This document shows positions 51,398-61,449 of a DNA stretch of 64,000 nucleotides, piece after piece. Numbering within the stretch: the first letter of the stretch is position 1; the number at the start of each line of letters is the position of its first letter. Source of the DNA: CALFCX01 sp041650595 (lineage in GTDB: Bacteria; Margulisbacteria; WOR-1; JAKLHX01); assembly GCA_041650595.1 (NCBI GenBank), contig JBAZKW010000011.1:1-64000 (forward strand), written 5' to 3'. The position numbers and the translations under genes were made by a program. The notes under the pieces were generated by a model that ran no database searches, was not told the DNA's origin, and saw only the letters and a program-made list of their open reading frames with translations.

Positions 51398-52101
51398 GAT
51401 TTGTTGTGATCCCCGCTGTGGATATTTTGGGCGGCAAATGCGTCCGTCTCGAAAAAGGCGACTACGAAAAGGTAACAGTGTATTCCGAAGATCCCGTTTC
51501 AATGGCAAAAAAGTGGCAGGACCAGGGATATAAAAGGCTCCATCTGGTAGATCTTGACGGTGCCAGAGAAGGTATCCCCAGAAATATTAAATTTATAAAG
51601 GCGATCGCCGCGGCTGTATCCGTCCCGGTCCAGGTAGGCGGCGGAATAAGGCAGATAGACACGATAAGAGAGCTTTTCGAAAGCGGCGTGAACAGGGTCA
51701 TCTTGGGCACCGTGGCATTTGAGAATCTAAGTTTCATCAAGACGGTGTGCGAGCTTTTTGGAGAGAATATTGCAGTCAGCATAGACGCAAAAAAAGATAT
51801 TGTACTCACAAAAGGCTGGCTCGAAACGACATCGTTGAAAGCCGTGGAGGCGGCCAAAAAACTGGTTTCTATGGGTATAAAACGCTTTGTCTATACCGAT
51901 ATTTCGCGTGACGGGATGATGGCCGGACCCAATATTAAAGGCATCAAGCAGTTTGCCTCCTCCGTAAACGCTTCCGTGATAGCGTCCGGGGGTGTTACCA
52001 CCGGCCAGGATATAGAAAAACTTTCCAAGCTGGGAAAGAATATCGAGGGTTGTATAGTGGGAAAAGCATTGTACGAGGGAAAAATAAAAATAGATGAATA
52101 A
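51394..52101 (+). CDS. hisA: Phosphoribosylformimino-AICAR phosphate isomerase
   Basis: A 235-residue (beta/alpha)8 isomerase of histidine synthesis. The catalytic Asp is in VIPAVDILGGKCVRL; DLDGAREG, GGGIR and YTDISRDGMM are typical. I start at ATG 51394, which overlaps the hisH TGA and has GGAGG eight bases before; the GTG two codons earlier is less likely. It overlaps the next gene by eight bases. Confidence 0.93.
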   Translation: MRFVVIPAVDILGGKCVRLEKGDYEKVTVYSEDPVSMAKKWQDQGYKRLHLVDLDGAREGIPRNIKFIKAIAAAVSVPVQVGGGIRQIDTIRELFESGVNRVILGTVAFENLSFIKTVCELFGENIAVSIDAKKDIVLTKGWLETTSLKAVEAAKKLVSMGIKRFVYTDISRDGMMAGPNIKGIKQFASSVNASVIASGGVTTGQDIEKLSKLGKNIEGCIVGKALYEGKIKIDE

Positions 52102-52753
52102 AAACGAAGATTTTCAAACCGAGCAAAACCTGCACAAGGTAAAGCAAGTGATCGAATATGCGAAGCAAAAAGACGTGGTATATAATGCAAAACAATTCGA
52201 ATCTGGTTATCATTCTTTACATCTGGGCGATCAATACCTCCGCGGCCAAAGGGAATGCAGGGAAAGACTCGACAAACTGAATTATGATTTTTCCGGCAAA
52301 AATGTTCTCGACATCGGCACAAATATAGGGGGAATGCTCTTTTCGATACAAAAGGAGATAAACTACGGCATTGGAATAGACAATGAACCAAAATATATTA
52401 ATGCGGCAAATTCCATAAAAAGATATAACGGATATAAAAATATCGACTTTTTTCTGCTGGATCTGCAGATAGATCCTCTCGATATTCTGGACAATCTTAT
52501 ATTAGTTGGAAATATTGATATTATATTCTTGCTTTCGGTATGCATGTGGATAGATAATTGGAAAGACATCATCTTATACTGCAGCAAAAAAGCTCCGGAC
52601 CTCTTTTTTGAAACGAATGGAACAAACCAGCAGCAACTTGCGCAGATCGATATGTTGAAGAAGTTTTATAGGAAAATATCTGTCGTAAACATGTATTCCG
52701 ATGATGATTCCGGACAAATTAACAGGAGCACCCTTTTTTGCTCAAATAAGTAA
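52094..52753 (+). CDS. SAM-dependent methyltransferase (class I)
   Basis: A 219-residue protein. The SAM-binding motif I is VLDIGTNIGGMLF and motif II region GIGIDNEPKYI. A helical N-terminus precedes it. The substrate is unknown. Because it is followed by a phosphotransferase and glycosyltransferases, a role in modifying a surface sugar or small molecule is possible. It is translationally coupled to hisA by an eight-base overlap. Confidence 0.75.
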   Translation: MNKNEDFQTEQNLHKVKQVIEYAKQKDVVYNAKQFESGYHSLHLGDQYLRGQRECRERLDKLNYDFSGKNVLDIGTNIGGMLFSIQKEINYGIGIDNEPKYINAANSIKRYNGYKNIDFFLLDLQIDPLDILDNLILVGNIDIIFLLSVCMWIDNWKDIILYCSKKAPDLFFETNGTNQQQLAQIDMLKKFYRKISVVNMYSDDDSGQINRSTLFCSNK

Positions 52754-52802
52754 GTCCGCCATCTAATCATGGCTTTTTCTGCTTGAAATGAATTAAATTT
52801 CC

Positions 52803-53894
52803 GTGTTAAACTTCAATAAAATGTTGCAATTCGGACCAGCAGATAATGCATCCTTGATAAAACAGGCTGTAGAAAGTTGTCTGCATTCCCATTTTCAAAA
52901 AGATGAGATATCTAACCCGAAAGCAAAAATACTGCCCATTAGGAGTTCCGGTCCAGATTCTTGCATATCCGTTCTTTTATTTTCCGCCAACAGGCCTGTC
53001 CTAGTGATCAAGATGCCAAGGATCAGACATAGAAAAATAGCCAACACCTCTATTGAAAACGAGTTTAAGATTCTCTCATTATTGAGTCGGAAAGGCCAGA
53101 TATCATCACATGTACCGAAAATAATTGATATGCTTAAAATAGACGGGGAGAATCTGCTTGTGACCAAGTTTATAGAAGGCACAATGTTAAATGAGGTGAT
53201 CGATAACGAACTAGGCCCCAAAGAGTTTGATAAATATTCTTTTCAAGCAACAAAGATACTGTTGCTGATGAAAAAAAAGAGTGTTTTATCCTCGACTCAA
53301 GTAAACAAGACTTTCATAGACAATAACGTGACATCTCCCGCCAAAAAGGCAGGTGAATATTTTCCACAGCATTTAAATCGCATGCAAAACTTCCTCAATA
53401 GTTTTTTTATATTTTATCAACCTTCTGGGGAAATGCTCGCAAGCTGTATGTATCATGCGGATTTTAATCCATGGAATATTCTTTTTGAAAAGAACGGCAA
53501 TCAAAGGATACTAGACTGGGAAGATGCTTCGGAAGATGGTTTGCCAATGTTAGATCTTTATAACTTTTTCACAATACTTTTCAGGATTGCGATTATAGGC
53601 GAATCTCTAGATGCAAAGAATCGACCGATAGAAGCCAAGATCCTGAGGGCTGAATCCGTTATTAGTGCTTATCAGTCCTGCTCAAAAGAATACAAAAGCT
53701 TATTTGGTTTGAGCGATGAACTTTCAGACCTTTTGTTTTTGATCTATGCATTAAAAAGCGTGCTCTTTTTTGTAACAACAAAGAGAAATGCTTTTGCTTA
53801 TGCCGAAAATTGGTTGACCATGCTTTCAAACAACTATTCGAAAGGCTTTTTTGAACAATACATGAAAAGGACAGTCCAATCGTTCAAGGGATAA
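52803..53894 (+). CDS. Aminoglycoside phosphotransferase-like kinase
   Basis: A 363-residue kinase-like protein. The catalytic loop MYHADFNPWNILF and the metal site RILDWEDASEDG match the APH/choline-kinase family. The substrate could be a sugar or amino alcohol rather than a drug. The GTG start at 52803 is uncertain; ATG at 52821 is an alternative. Its neighbours are a methyltransferase and glycosyltransferases, with only four bases before the next gene. Confidence 0.75.
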   Translation: MLNFNKMLQFGPADNASLIKQAVESCLHSHFQKDEISNPKAKILPIRSSGPDSCISVLLFSANRPVLVIKMPRIRHRKIANTSIENEFKILSLLSRKGQISSHVPKIIDMLKIDGENLLVTKFIEGTMLNEVIDNELGPKEFDKYSFQATKILLLMKKKSVLSSTQVNKTFIDNNVTSPAKKAGEYFPQHLNRMQNFLNSFFIFYQPSGEMLASCMYHADFNPWNILFEKNGNQRILDWEDASEDGLPMLDLYNFFTILFRIAIIGESLDAKNRPIEAKILRAESVISAYQSCSKEYKSLFGLSDELSDLLFLIYALKSVLFFVTTKRNAFAYAENWLTMLSNNYSKGFFEQYMKRTVQSFKG

Positions 53895-53898
53895 AACG

Positions 53899-55005
53899 AT
53901 GCAAATAGTATTTGTATATTTTTGGCTGGATTTTGATGGTGATACGCTAAAAGACCGTCCGCTGGGAGGAGTCGAAACAAGCATTGTTATTATGGCAAAA
54001 GAGCTTGCAAAGCTGGGTTTTAGCGTAACTGTATTCAATAAATGCAGCCGTCCGGGAGTTTATGATGGCGTTATATATAGCAACACAGAAAAACTTCAAG
54101 ATTATCTGCTAACAAACAACATAGACATACTAATTGAAGTCCGCTCTGCCACAATTTTAGGGTGCGGCGGCCTGCGCATTAAGCGCAGAATATTTTGGTC
54201 GGGAGATCCGATCGTCTTTTTCGATGAGGCAAGAAAGAACCTGCGCAGGAGCGCAGTTCAATCTGTTATTGATAAATACTTTTTCGTGAGTAAATGGCAG
54301 GCCAATTCCTATCAACAGAATTATAATCTTGAAATAAATAAAATATTTGTTACCAGAAACGGTTTCGAAAAAGAACTTATAGACGAAAAAAACATAGAAG
54401 CCTGCGATCATAGAATGATTTACGCAAGCGTTCCGGATCGCGGGCTCGCATTGCTCGAACATATTTTTCCGCTTATAAAGAAAACTGTACCGGAAGCTGA
54501 GCTGCATGTCTTTAGCGGATATGAACACTATCAAATGAATGAGGCTGATATAAAACGCGTAATTGGAGATCTCTTTGTCAGACTTTCAAAGATCGACGGG
54601 GTATTTTTACATAAAGTTGTGAGCAGAAAGGAATTAATGGCTGAATTCAAAAACAGTTCATTTCTCATTTATCCTTGTACTGCTCTTGAAACATCGTGCA
54701 TGGTTGCAATTGAAGCTCAGGCATGCGGGATACCGGTACTAGCAAGCTCATTAGGCGGACTTCCAGAAACCGTTCAGGACGGCAAAACAGGAATAATAGT
54801 CCCCGGTTCTCCGGAAAGTCAAGACTTTATTACTAAATTTGCTGAAGAAGCTATTAAACTAATACAAGACAAGGAACTAAGAGATGATCTTGGAGCAAAT
54901 GCAAAAAAGCGCATGTTTGACAATTATCAATGGACAAAGATTGCTAAGGAATGGGAAGCAGTTCTTTCCAATATTTTGCAATTGTCAGAAGTGAAACACA
55001 ACTGA
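53899..55005 (+). CDS. GT4-type glycosyltransferase
   Basis: A 368-residue GT-B glycosyltransferase. The C-terminal nucleotide-sugar site ETSCMVAIEAQACGIPVLAS, then GGLPETVQDGKTGIIV, with the conserved Glu (E7 motif) is typical. It probably transfers a hexose to a lipid or glycan acceptor at the cell surface. It follows the APH-like gene by four bases and converges on the GT2 gene. Confidence 0.85.
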   Translation: MQIVFVYFWLDFDGDTLKDRPLGGVETSIVIMAKELAKLGFSVTVFNKCSRPGVYDGVIYSNTEKLQDYLLTNNIDILIEVRSATILGCGGLRIKRRIFWSGDPIVFFDEARKNLRRSAVQSVIDKYFFVSKWQANSYQQNYNLEINKIFVTRNGFEKELIDEKNIEACDHRMIYASVPDRGLALLEHIFPLIKKTVPEAELHVFSGYEHYQMNEADIKRVIGDLFVRLSKIDGVFLHKVVSRKELMAEFKNSSFLIYPCTALETSCMVAIEAQACGIPVLASSLGGLPETVQDGKTGIIVPGSPESQDFITKFAEEAIKLIQDKELRDDLGANAKKRMFDNYQWTKIAKEWEAVLSNILQLSEVKHN

Positions 55006-55024
55006 TAGAATACCGAATGATTGA

Positions 55025-56179
55025 CTAAGGCATCCCTCTGATTATTTCTAGAGTCTTGATTATATCAAGCATCTGCGCCATATCAATATTGTCAGGTTTG
55101 TTCTTTAGTATTCCCTCGGCAAAAGATATAGCCGCGGCTTTGCCTATGGCTTTAAGAAGTGCCCTAATATGAAGAACATATATTAAAGAGCCCCATTTTT
55201 GTTCATTGAACATGAGAACGGGATGTTGAATTTTCGGGAGTTTTAACATTTGCTCTGTCAGCTCCAGCGCTTCCTCATATTTTCCCAATTTTATTAGTGC
55301 CATTGCCGCTGTATCGCAGGGCTCTAAGAACATCGGATCCAGCTTGATGGCCGCCAAAGCTTCGGCCAAAGCTTCTTCGCCGTGGCCGGATTCCAGAAGT
55401 ATTTGAGCTTTCTTTGCCAGTGCGGCGTGCATAAAATATTTTTTTTGCCTGTCGGTCGATGCCTCTTTTTCACAGATAGAGACCGCCTGAGAATAGTAGC
55501 CCAGGGCTTCTTGTGGAAGTTTCATTTCGGAGTATCTCATGCCCAAAAGATACCGCACGGAATAATCTTCTCTATTTTCAGCCGCGATCTTTTTCAAAAG
55601 CTCGATCCTGGGTCCCATCTTTTTTTCCATAGCTTCGGCAGAAAGATGCAACCCCCAGTGGCAGATCCTGGCCCCAAGAAAATCAACAACGGAAACCTTT
55701 GTGTTTTCCGGGAATACCAACTGTTCATTGGCAGACTTTGTAAAACATGCGCCTTTGTTATTCCTGAATATTTTATCCCGCATATAAAAAGAATCGCCGT
55801 TTGTCTCTCCGTATTGGCATTCGTATATAGGGATACGGACAACATCGGCTTCTGTGCCATCCAAAAAGCCCCTGATCGCTTTAAATGAAAGCTCATCTAT
55901 ATATTCATCGGCATCCAGCCACAATATCCAGTCTTCTTTAGCTTTTGAGATAGAAAAATTCCTGGCATCGGCAAAATTGTTGTTCCACTTGAAATGATAT
56001 ATTTCAGCGCCTAATTCTTTGGCAATATTAACAGTGCTGTCATCCGATCCCGTATCGACCAATATTACTTTGTCTGAATACTTTATATTATTGGAAATGG
56101 TTTTTGGCAGGCTTTCCTGTTCGTTCTTCACGATCATGCATATTGCAAGGCTTTTATTGTGCTTTTTTGCTAAATCCAT
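55025..56179 (-). CDS. GT2 glycosyltransferase with TPR-like C-terminus
   Basis: A 384-residue protein. Residues 1-200 form a GT-A domain (MIVKNEQESLPKTI, VDTGSDDSTV, WLDADEYID with the DxD motif). Residues about 215-370 are helical repeats of TPR type (YLLGMRYSEMKLPQEALGYY). Such proteins glycosylate or assist surface-polysaccharide synthesis. It is convergent with the GT4 gene. Confidence 0.85.
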   Translation of the reverse strand: MDLAKKHNKSLAICMIVKNEQESLPKTISNNIKYSDKVILVDTGSDDSTVNIAKELGAEIYHFKWNNNFADARNFSISKAKEDWILWLDADEYIDELSFKAIRGFLDGTEADVVRIPIYECQYGETNGDSFYMRDKIFRNNKGACFTKSANEQLVFPENTKVSVVDFLGARICHWGLHLSAEAMEKKMGPRIELLKKIAAENREDYSVRYLLGMRYSEMKLPQEALGYYSQAVSICEKEASTDRQKKYFMHAALAKKAQILLESGHGEEALAEALAAIKLDPMFLEPCDTAAMALIKLGKYEEALELTEQMLKLPKIQHPVLMFNEQKWGSLIYVLHIRALLKAIGKAAAISFAEGILKNKPDNIDMAQMLDIIKTLEIIRGMP

Positions 56180-56257
56180 GCTCTTATTATATATTACTGA
56201 TGTATTTATACAACCTTAAGAACGATGAATGCATAGAATAACGGCTTAAAACGAAAA

Positions 56258-56282
56258 CAGCCCCGATAAAACATCGGGGCTG
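56258..56282 (-). terminator. Rho-independent terminator after the giant gene
   Basis: A perfect 10-bp stem CAGCCCCGAT / ATCGGGGCTG with AAAAC loop; on the minus strand it is followed by TTTTCGTTTT. It lies 38 bases beyond the giant gene's stop codon. Confidence 0.9.
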
Positions 56283-56319
56283 ACAAAGAAAACACCCACA
56301 CTATTTACGGCTAAAATAA

Positions 56320-59300
56320 TTAATTCCCGTGTCTTTTACTATTCCAGTACTTCTTTACATCCTCCAGATTAACACCCTGTTCATGACATCTCCTGTAGCA
56401 TTCAACCAACAGAGGATGTCCTGCAACAAATGGTGCCGTCTGATGAAAGAACCCTGCACCTTTCTTTTCCGCCGGGTCTAAAGGAACATCAAGCATATGG
56501 TGAACACCGGATATCGCGCTGCCTCCTACTTTTTCGGCCAGGTAAGCCATCATTATAAGTTCATACCATGGTCGCAACCTGCCCCTTGCCCTTGATTCAT
56601 CCGCAGTATATCCGTAAACAGAAAACGGCGTAGTCAATATTCTGTGTGTATCAACTGTACCTGCTCCGGTCCATGCTAATTCAGCGCCTTCTTTTTCGAG
56701 CAAAAATTTTGTAAATTCCCATATCGCCGTGGGCCTCCACTGTGAGGGAGCGCCGCCCAGAGCGATGATCGGCCGTGCATTACTTGACTCCTGAACGCGT
56801 GTAATATGCCCCATTTTGCGGAACACCCCGTGCCTGTCAAGCATAAACTGCTCGACTCCATCTCCCCACTTTGAAGCCACAAAAAGCTGTTCGGTATATC
56901 CGTGATTTACCATCGCAACAGCTTCGAGCATGTCTCTGCCTGTTTTGCCTCTCAAAATTTCCGGAAGGAATTCGGGATTGTGCGGAAGTCGATCTCGCTT
57001 ATCCTTTATTTGCGCAATATTACCCGCATCAAGAGGAACTCTGTACAAGCTAAGGAATGTGCCAAGCGACTGCAGTGCAGCGAATGTTGATGTTCCGTCA
57101 AGCGAATCTAATCCCCCTACAAGCATGCCATTAAGTTTTAAAGCTTCTATCATATTACCGACAAAAATACGGTCCTGTTCCTCGCCTCCGTGGAATGATA
57201 GTAAAGCTTTGGCAAGCGGACCTATCGGGTGTGCCGGATCATGAAGAGCCTTCATTATAGATTCATGAACAGCCGTTTCGCCTCTAGGATTATATGCAAT
57301 GGCGGTAAACAGCTGCTCGGTCAGCCAATCGACATATTCTTGGGTATCTCCTGCAAAGTTTGCTACTCCGTGCGGAGCTTCAAGGGAAGCCCAAGGGAAT
57401 AAAAGCCTGAAAACAGCAGCCATTGTCGGAACTACTCCAAGGATTCTTCGTATATCTCCGGGCATACCGGCACCTTTCATTGCTGTAAGATAATCACATA
57501 ATGACTGATTCCTTCTGTTTACCTCAATGGTATGATGAAAAGCAAATTCATCAGATGATACCCTTACATTTTTAGTGACAGGCTTTGCCTTGATATCCCC
57601 GGAAGGCGCAAGCTTTTCAGTCATCCTTTCCACAGGCTCCTTAGCTCCGCACACCACAACATATTTTGCGCTGGAATTGAACAGATCATCACTGGACAGT
57701 TCTTTAACAAAATCCGCACCTGATTTCTTTGTTCCGTCGTCGCTTATCACGCATATCGCGCCCGCGGAATTTTCTACAATATGATAAAGAGAAAGGATAT
57801 CTAGTGCTGAAGCGGTCGATATTGAAGATCCTCCATTAATAGCCATTTCATAATCGGTCGCGATAGGTATATAGCGTTCGCGCATCTTGACATCTTTTCT
57901 TTCCAGCATTGCCATGATTATGGGCTGAACCGCAGGCGGATAATCCGAAATAGCCCCCAAAACGGCAAATTGCGAACCTGTTGTTTTCCTTTCCAGAACC
58001 GGCTCGTCTATGTCTCCTCTTCGCCGTTGGGCGATCGTTCCATCATGCATACGGATAAAATCCATAACTTTGAGCATATCGTCGCCCGGCTGCAGGGCAA
58101 CGCACACTAATCCGTCGTTCAAAGAGTGATACATCACAAAAGTATTTACCAGATTCCCGGGAACAACATCCCCATCAAAGACAGAAACCGTTGAGACCAT
58201 CATATTGTTGTCTCTTTCCACCAAATTATTGCCCTGGAGAGGATTGATAACCAATTGATATCTTCCATTGGGATTCTGGAATTCCGGACTTATGCTGTTG
58301 CTAAAATACACCCTACCGATGTTATCAGCATCTGCAGTCAGCTTTATGCTATCTACCATTGCCTGCCTGACATTAGCCATCCTCTGGGCCGGATAACCAA
58401 ATGTCCTAGTCGAAAGGTTTATTGTGTCCGCAGCAGCCGAGATCAGCGAGGAAATCGTACCGCTTATCGGGAAAATCGCCTTTGCTTGTCTTCCTAGTTC
58501 TGCATTTATCAGAAGGGCATGTTCTAATTTCCCGGCAACAACACCCTGCTGGCCGGAGTAGGAAGGCTGTTTCCTTGAGCGCAGTCCCAGGCACATCATT
58601 GCGCTCGCCGGCATCTGTAAAGTTGAGTACAGTAACTGACCAAGGATTGTTTCGTCAGCCCTATCCATTTGCATTCTCATCGAGGCATGTCCGTTTGCGG
58701 CCACCGCTTTTTCAAGGTCTTCCATTTCCCGCCTGTGCAGTTCGTCAATTTCTTTGTCGCCTGTGTCTTTCACCGAAACAAATGTAAAATATGACGGATT
58801 GGCAAGTAAAAGCGGCATTGTTCTTTTTGCCTCTTCATATCCAATAACTGTTGTATAAGTATCTACTCCAGGCTTGCCTCGCGATTCATTTTCCATTTGT
58901 TTAAAGTGGTCTACCAAACCGTCAAGACGAGGGTCCATCAAGACCATTACATTTGTCGGTGCTGTCTCTCCTAAATGCTTGTTCATCGCCCCCCATACTA
59001 ATCCGACATTTTGGAGTACCAGATCAAGCACATCTTTGTTTTCTTCAAACAACTTTTTGTATGCGGCCAGCAATTGATCCCTTAGTCTTGCGGCATCGTC
59101 AGAGCTCCTTCTTGACTCAAGCAGCAGCTCATCGATCTCCGTCAGCGCTGCCATGATCAATTTGCTCCGTTCTATCTGTTTATCAGGCTTATTAGGATCC
59201 TGAACTTTTTCTCTGACTTTCGCGGACACGGCCGCCATATCTGTCTGCATCGCGGCAGCCCCTTTAAATAACGCTTCGGCATTATGCCCGGCTCTCTTCA

Positions 59301-61404
59301 TCATCATTGCCATCCACGCTGTAAGACAGCTGAATCTGGAATCAACCTTCTCCGATAGTTCCAAATGAGCTATGTCGGGATTTTTTCTGAGCAGTCCGGA
59401 AAGAGGGCTTGTACGTCTTGGAGCGCATGCAACTACTGTATGTTTATGTTGAACTCCGTTTTTGAAAAGAACCCCTGTCAGCGCATTTGTACACCTTGTC
59501 TGTCCGGAGGAAGAAGCCGTTATAAGATCTGCCTCCCCCATCCCTTCTCCTACAAATTCAAGTGCGTCAGATAATGCCGCAGCATCCGGCTGATCAAGAA
59601 TTATAACTTTCCCTTCATTCCCAGGATTTGCAGCGATTTGGGTAAGCACTTTATGGATGGCCGTAAAAGCATTTCCTGATCCTCCTATCCCAGTAATAAA
59701 ATGAGGCCCGCTACCGCGCCTTTCTGCTTCCATCTGTTCAATATCCGGTAACATAGCCAAGGTCTCCTGAGGTGATGTTATCCAACCGTGTTTGGTTGTT
59801 TTTGGCGGAGCTTCGACAGCAAGTTGTACGCCCACACATAAAAGATCGCCAAGCATCTGATTAAATCTTAGAGGATCAGAGATTCTTTGCGTCCCGGAAC
59901 CGATGGCTCCTTCTATTTCCAAACTCAATCCACCTTGAGAAAATGAAGTTGTTTGTGCAATCTGATCTTTCTTTATCTCTTTGGACCTCAAAGGGGATGC
60001 CACCTTTGGTTCATAACAACGTGAAAGAATTCTACCCAGGGCTAATGTATATACAACCTCTCTTCCTACTTGCATGGCATCCGGACTTTCCGCCATGCTT
60101 AGCGTTGTCGGCCGGCTGTTTGTTGCCAGCGCTTTACCATAAGCTTGCGCATTGGTGGCGTTGAACTTGCTCATCCATAAACCGTCAAGCTTTGGGTCTG
60201 GACAATTTTCGATAACGATATCCGGACCCGTTCCGAAACCTCTGCGGAAGACTACAAAACCATGGTCGCCTTCTGCCCAATTTTGTTCGTCAGTATGATG
60301 AGCTCTTGGCAACACCGCACAATCGATCAGCATTTCTCCTGTAGTGTTATTCATCGCACTGCAAATTTGCAGTCTCATCCATTTCACAAAATTTTCCCAC
60401 TTTTGTGAATAAATAGCCTCTATAAATGTATTGCGCCCTTTCCCCGCCAAAACTTGCATTAGTGCGGCTTTTATCTCTATAGGATGGTCATCAGGCCCCA
60501 TCAAACTGTCTCTTGCGTCCTTTGCTCCTTCTATGAGTTGTTGTATATCTATCCCTGCAAGTGTCAGAGGAAGAAGTGCCGCAGGAAAAAAGGATTCAGC
60601 ATCAGCCAACCCTCTGGGAAGCGTAACTATACGGCAGTTATGTTTTTGGGACTCATCAACTAAATATCTATTGCTGCTTTGCAGCATAATGACCATATGC
60701 TCCAATTTGTCCGCATCATTAAATTTTGCCACTAGTTCTTCGTAGCACATTGCCATAGCTGTTTTCTTCTGCCCTTCACTTGTCATGTTCCCCATAACTA
60801 TCATTCCGGCTTTAGTGAAATCAATCTTGTTTTGCAACTGTCTTAAATTTCCCTCCGTCACAAAGTGGATCCTTGGAGAATTTTCACCATTTGTTCTGTC
60901 ATTCCGATAAGTATCCACCAGCGCATCATGGGCCATTTTTATACCAACTTCGTCCGGCGCTATCACAAGAATGTCTTCCAGTCCTTTCAGGGCATCCGCA
61001 GCTTCCCGGATCTCTTGAATCACAGGTAAAGAAACCGTCTCCTCCAGATTAAACGCATTATCTCTCATCACACTCTGAGTTATCCTTCTGTCCTTCATAA
61101 CGGCCAAAGTATCTTCTATTTCTTTTGGTGTCGCTCCTCTATCTCCTCTGATGATAGGAAGCCCCTGACCGTGTAGAGCATTGGCAATATCCAGCGCTAT
61201 ACCGGCAGAACGGCTACTCTGAAATTTTGGGATCATTTGAGCAGAAGCTGCTTGAGCAGCTCCAATCTCAGCCTGCACGGGACAAAGTGTGAATGTCCTT
61301 CCTCCCATAGGAATAGGAAATTTTCTCAGGTGTTTCGGGACAAGATTTCCACAAACATTGCTCATAAGACCAGGATACATTTTAGTGAATACTCGAGCAG
61401 CCAT
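56320..61404 (-). CDS. Giant fusion: tandem glucose-6-phosphate isomerase and tandem fructose-1,6-bisphosphatase domains
   Basis: A 1694-residue protein (ATG 61404, GGGAG eight bases upstream; a TTG six codons earlier is less likely). Domain 1 (about 120-475) follows phosphoglucose isomerase (PGI; LLPLTLAGIDIQQLIEGAKD) but lacks the GIGGS, SxSGxT and ESxGK motifs. Domain 2 (about 540-970) is an apparently complete PGI: GIGGSG (572-577), SSSGQT (631-636), RFS (690-692), ESRGK with catalytic-type Glu840, and Lys959. Domain 3 (about 975-1285) follows class I FBPase, but NPLQG (Asn1054, Gln1057) replaces DPLDG. Domain 4 (about 1290-1690) is FBPase-like with Glu1408/1409, Asp1433 and Asp1436 in DSLDG, and Glu1624. 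It could turn fructose 1,6-bisphosphate into glucose 6-phosphate. Confidence 0.8.
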   Translation of the reverse strand: MAARVFTKMYPGLMSNVCGNLVPKHLRKFPIPMGGRTFTLCPVQAEIGAAQAASAQMIPKFQSSRSAGIALDIANALHGQGLPIIRGDRGATPKEIEDTLAVMKDRRITQSVMRDNAFNLEETVSLPVIQEIREAADALKGLEDILVIAPDEVGIKMAHDALVDTYRNDRTNGENSPRIHFVTEGNLRQLQNKIDFTKAGMIVMGNMTSEGQKKTAMAMCYEELVAKFNDADKLEHMVIMLQSSNRYLVDESQKHNCRIVTLPRGLADAESFFPAALLPLTLAGIDIQQLIEGAKDARDSLMGPDDHPIEIKAALMQVLAGKGRNTFIEAIYSQKWENFVKWMRLQICSAMNNTTGEMLIDCAVLPRAHHTDEQNWAEGDHGFVVFRRGFGTGPDIVIENCPDPKLDGLWMSKFNATNAQAYGKALATNSRPTTLSMAESPDAMQVGREVVYTLALGRILSRCYEPKVASPLRSKEIKKDQIAQTTSFSQGGLSLEIEGAIGSGTQRISDPLRFNQMLGDLLCVGVQLAVEAPPKTTKHGWITSPQETLAMLPDIEQMEAERRGSGPHFITGIGGSGNAFTAIHKVLTQIAANPGNEGKVIILDQPDAAALSDALEFVGEGMGEADLITASSSGQTRCTNALTGVLFKNGVQHKHTVVACAPRRTSPLSGLLRKNPDIAHLELSEKVDSRFSCLTAWMAMMMKRAGHNAEALFKGAAAMQTDMAAVSAKVREKVQDPNKPDKQIERSKLIMAALTEIDELLLESRRSSDDAARLRDQLLAAYKKLFEENKDVLDLVLQNVGLVWGAMNKHLGETAPTNVMVLMDPRLDGLVDHFKQMENESRGKPGVDTYTTVIGYEEAKRTMPLLLANPSYFTFVSVKDTGDKEIDELHRREMEDLEKAVAANGHASMRMQMDRADETILGQLLYSTLQMPASAMMCLGLRSRKQPSYSGQQGVVAGKLEHALLINAELGRQAKAIFPISGTISSLISAAADTINLSTRTFGYPAQRMANVRQAMVDSIKLTADADNIGRVYFSNSISPEFQNPNGRYQLVINPLQGNNLVERDNNMMVSTVSVFDGDVVPGNLVNTFVMYHSLNDGLVCVALQPGDDMLKVMDFIRMHDGTIAQRRRGDIDEPVLERKTTGSQFAVLGAISDYPPAVQPIIMAMLERKDVKMRERYIPIATDYEMAINGGSSISTASALDILSLYHIVENSAGAICVISDDGTKKSGADFVKELSSDDLFNSSAKYVVVCGAKEPVERMTEKLAPSGDIKAKPVTKNVRVSSDEFAFHHTIEVNRRNQSLCDYLTAMKGAGMPGDIRRILGVVPTMAAVFRLLFPWASLEAPHGVANFAGDTQEYVDWLTEQLFTAIAYNPRGETAVHESIMKALHDPAHPIGPLAKALLSFHGGEEQDRIFVGNMIEALKLNGMLVGGLDSLDGTSTFAALQSLGTFLSLYRVPLDAGNIAQIKDKRDRLPHNPEFLPEILRGKTGRDMLEAVAMVNHGYTEQLFVASKWGDGVEQFMLDRHGVFRKMGHITRVQESSNARPIIALGGAPSQWRPTAIWEFTKFLLEKEGAELAWTGAGTVDTHRILTTPFSVYGYTADESRARGRLRPWYELIMMAYLAEKVGGSAISGVHHMLDVPLDPAEKKGAGFFHQTAPFVAGHPLLVECYRRCHEQGVNLEDVKKYWNSKRHGN

Positions 61405-61449
61405 AATATGATCTCCCTTCAATAGTGATTATAATTCCATCTACATGTT

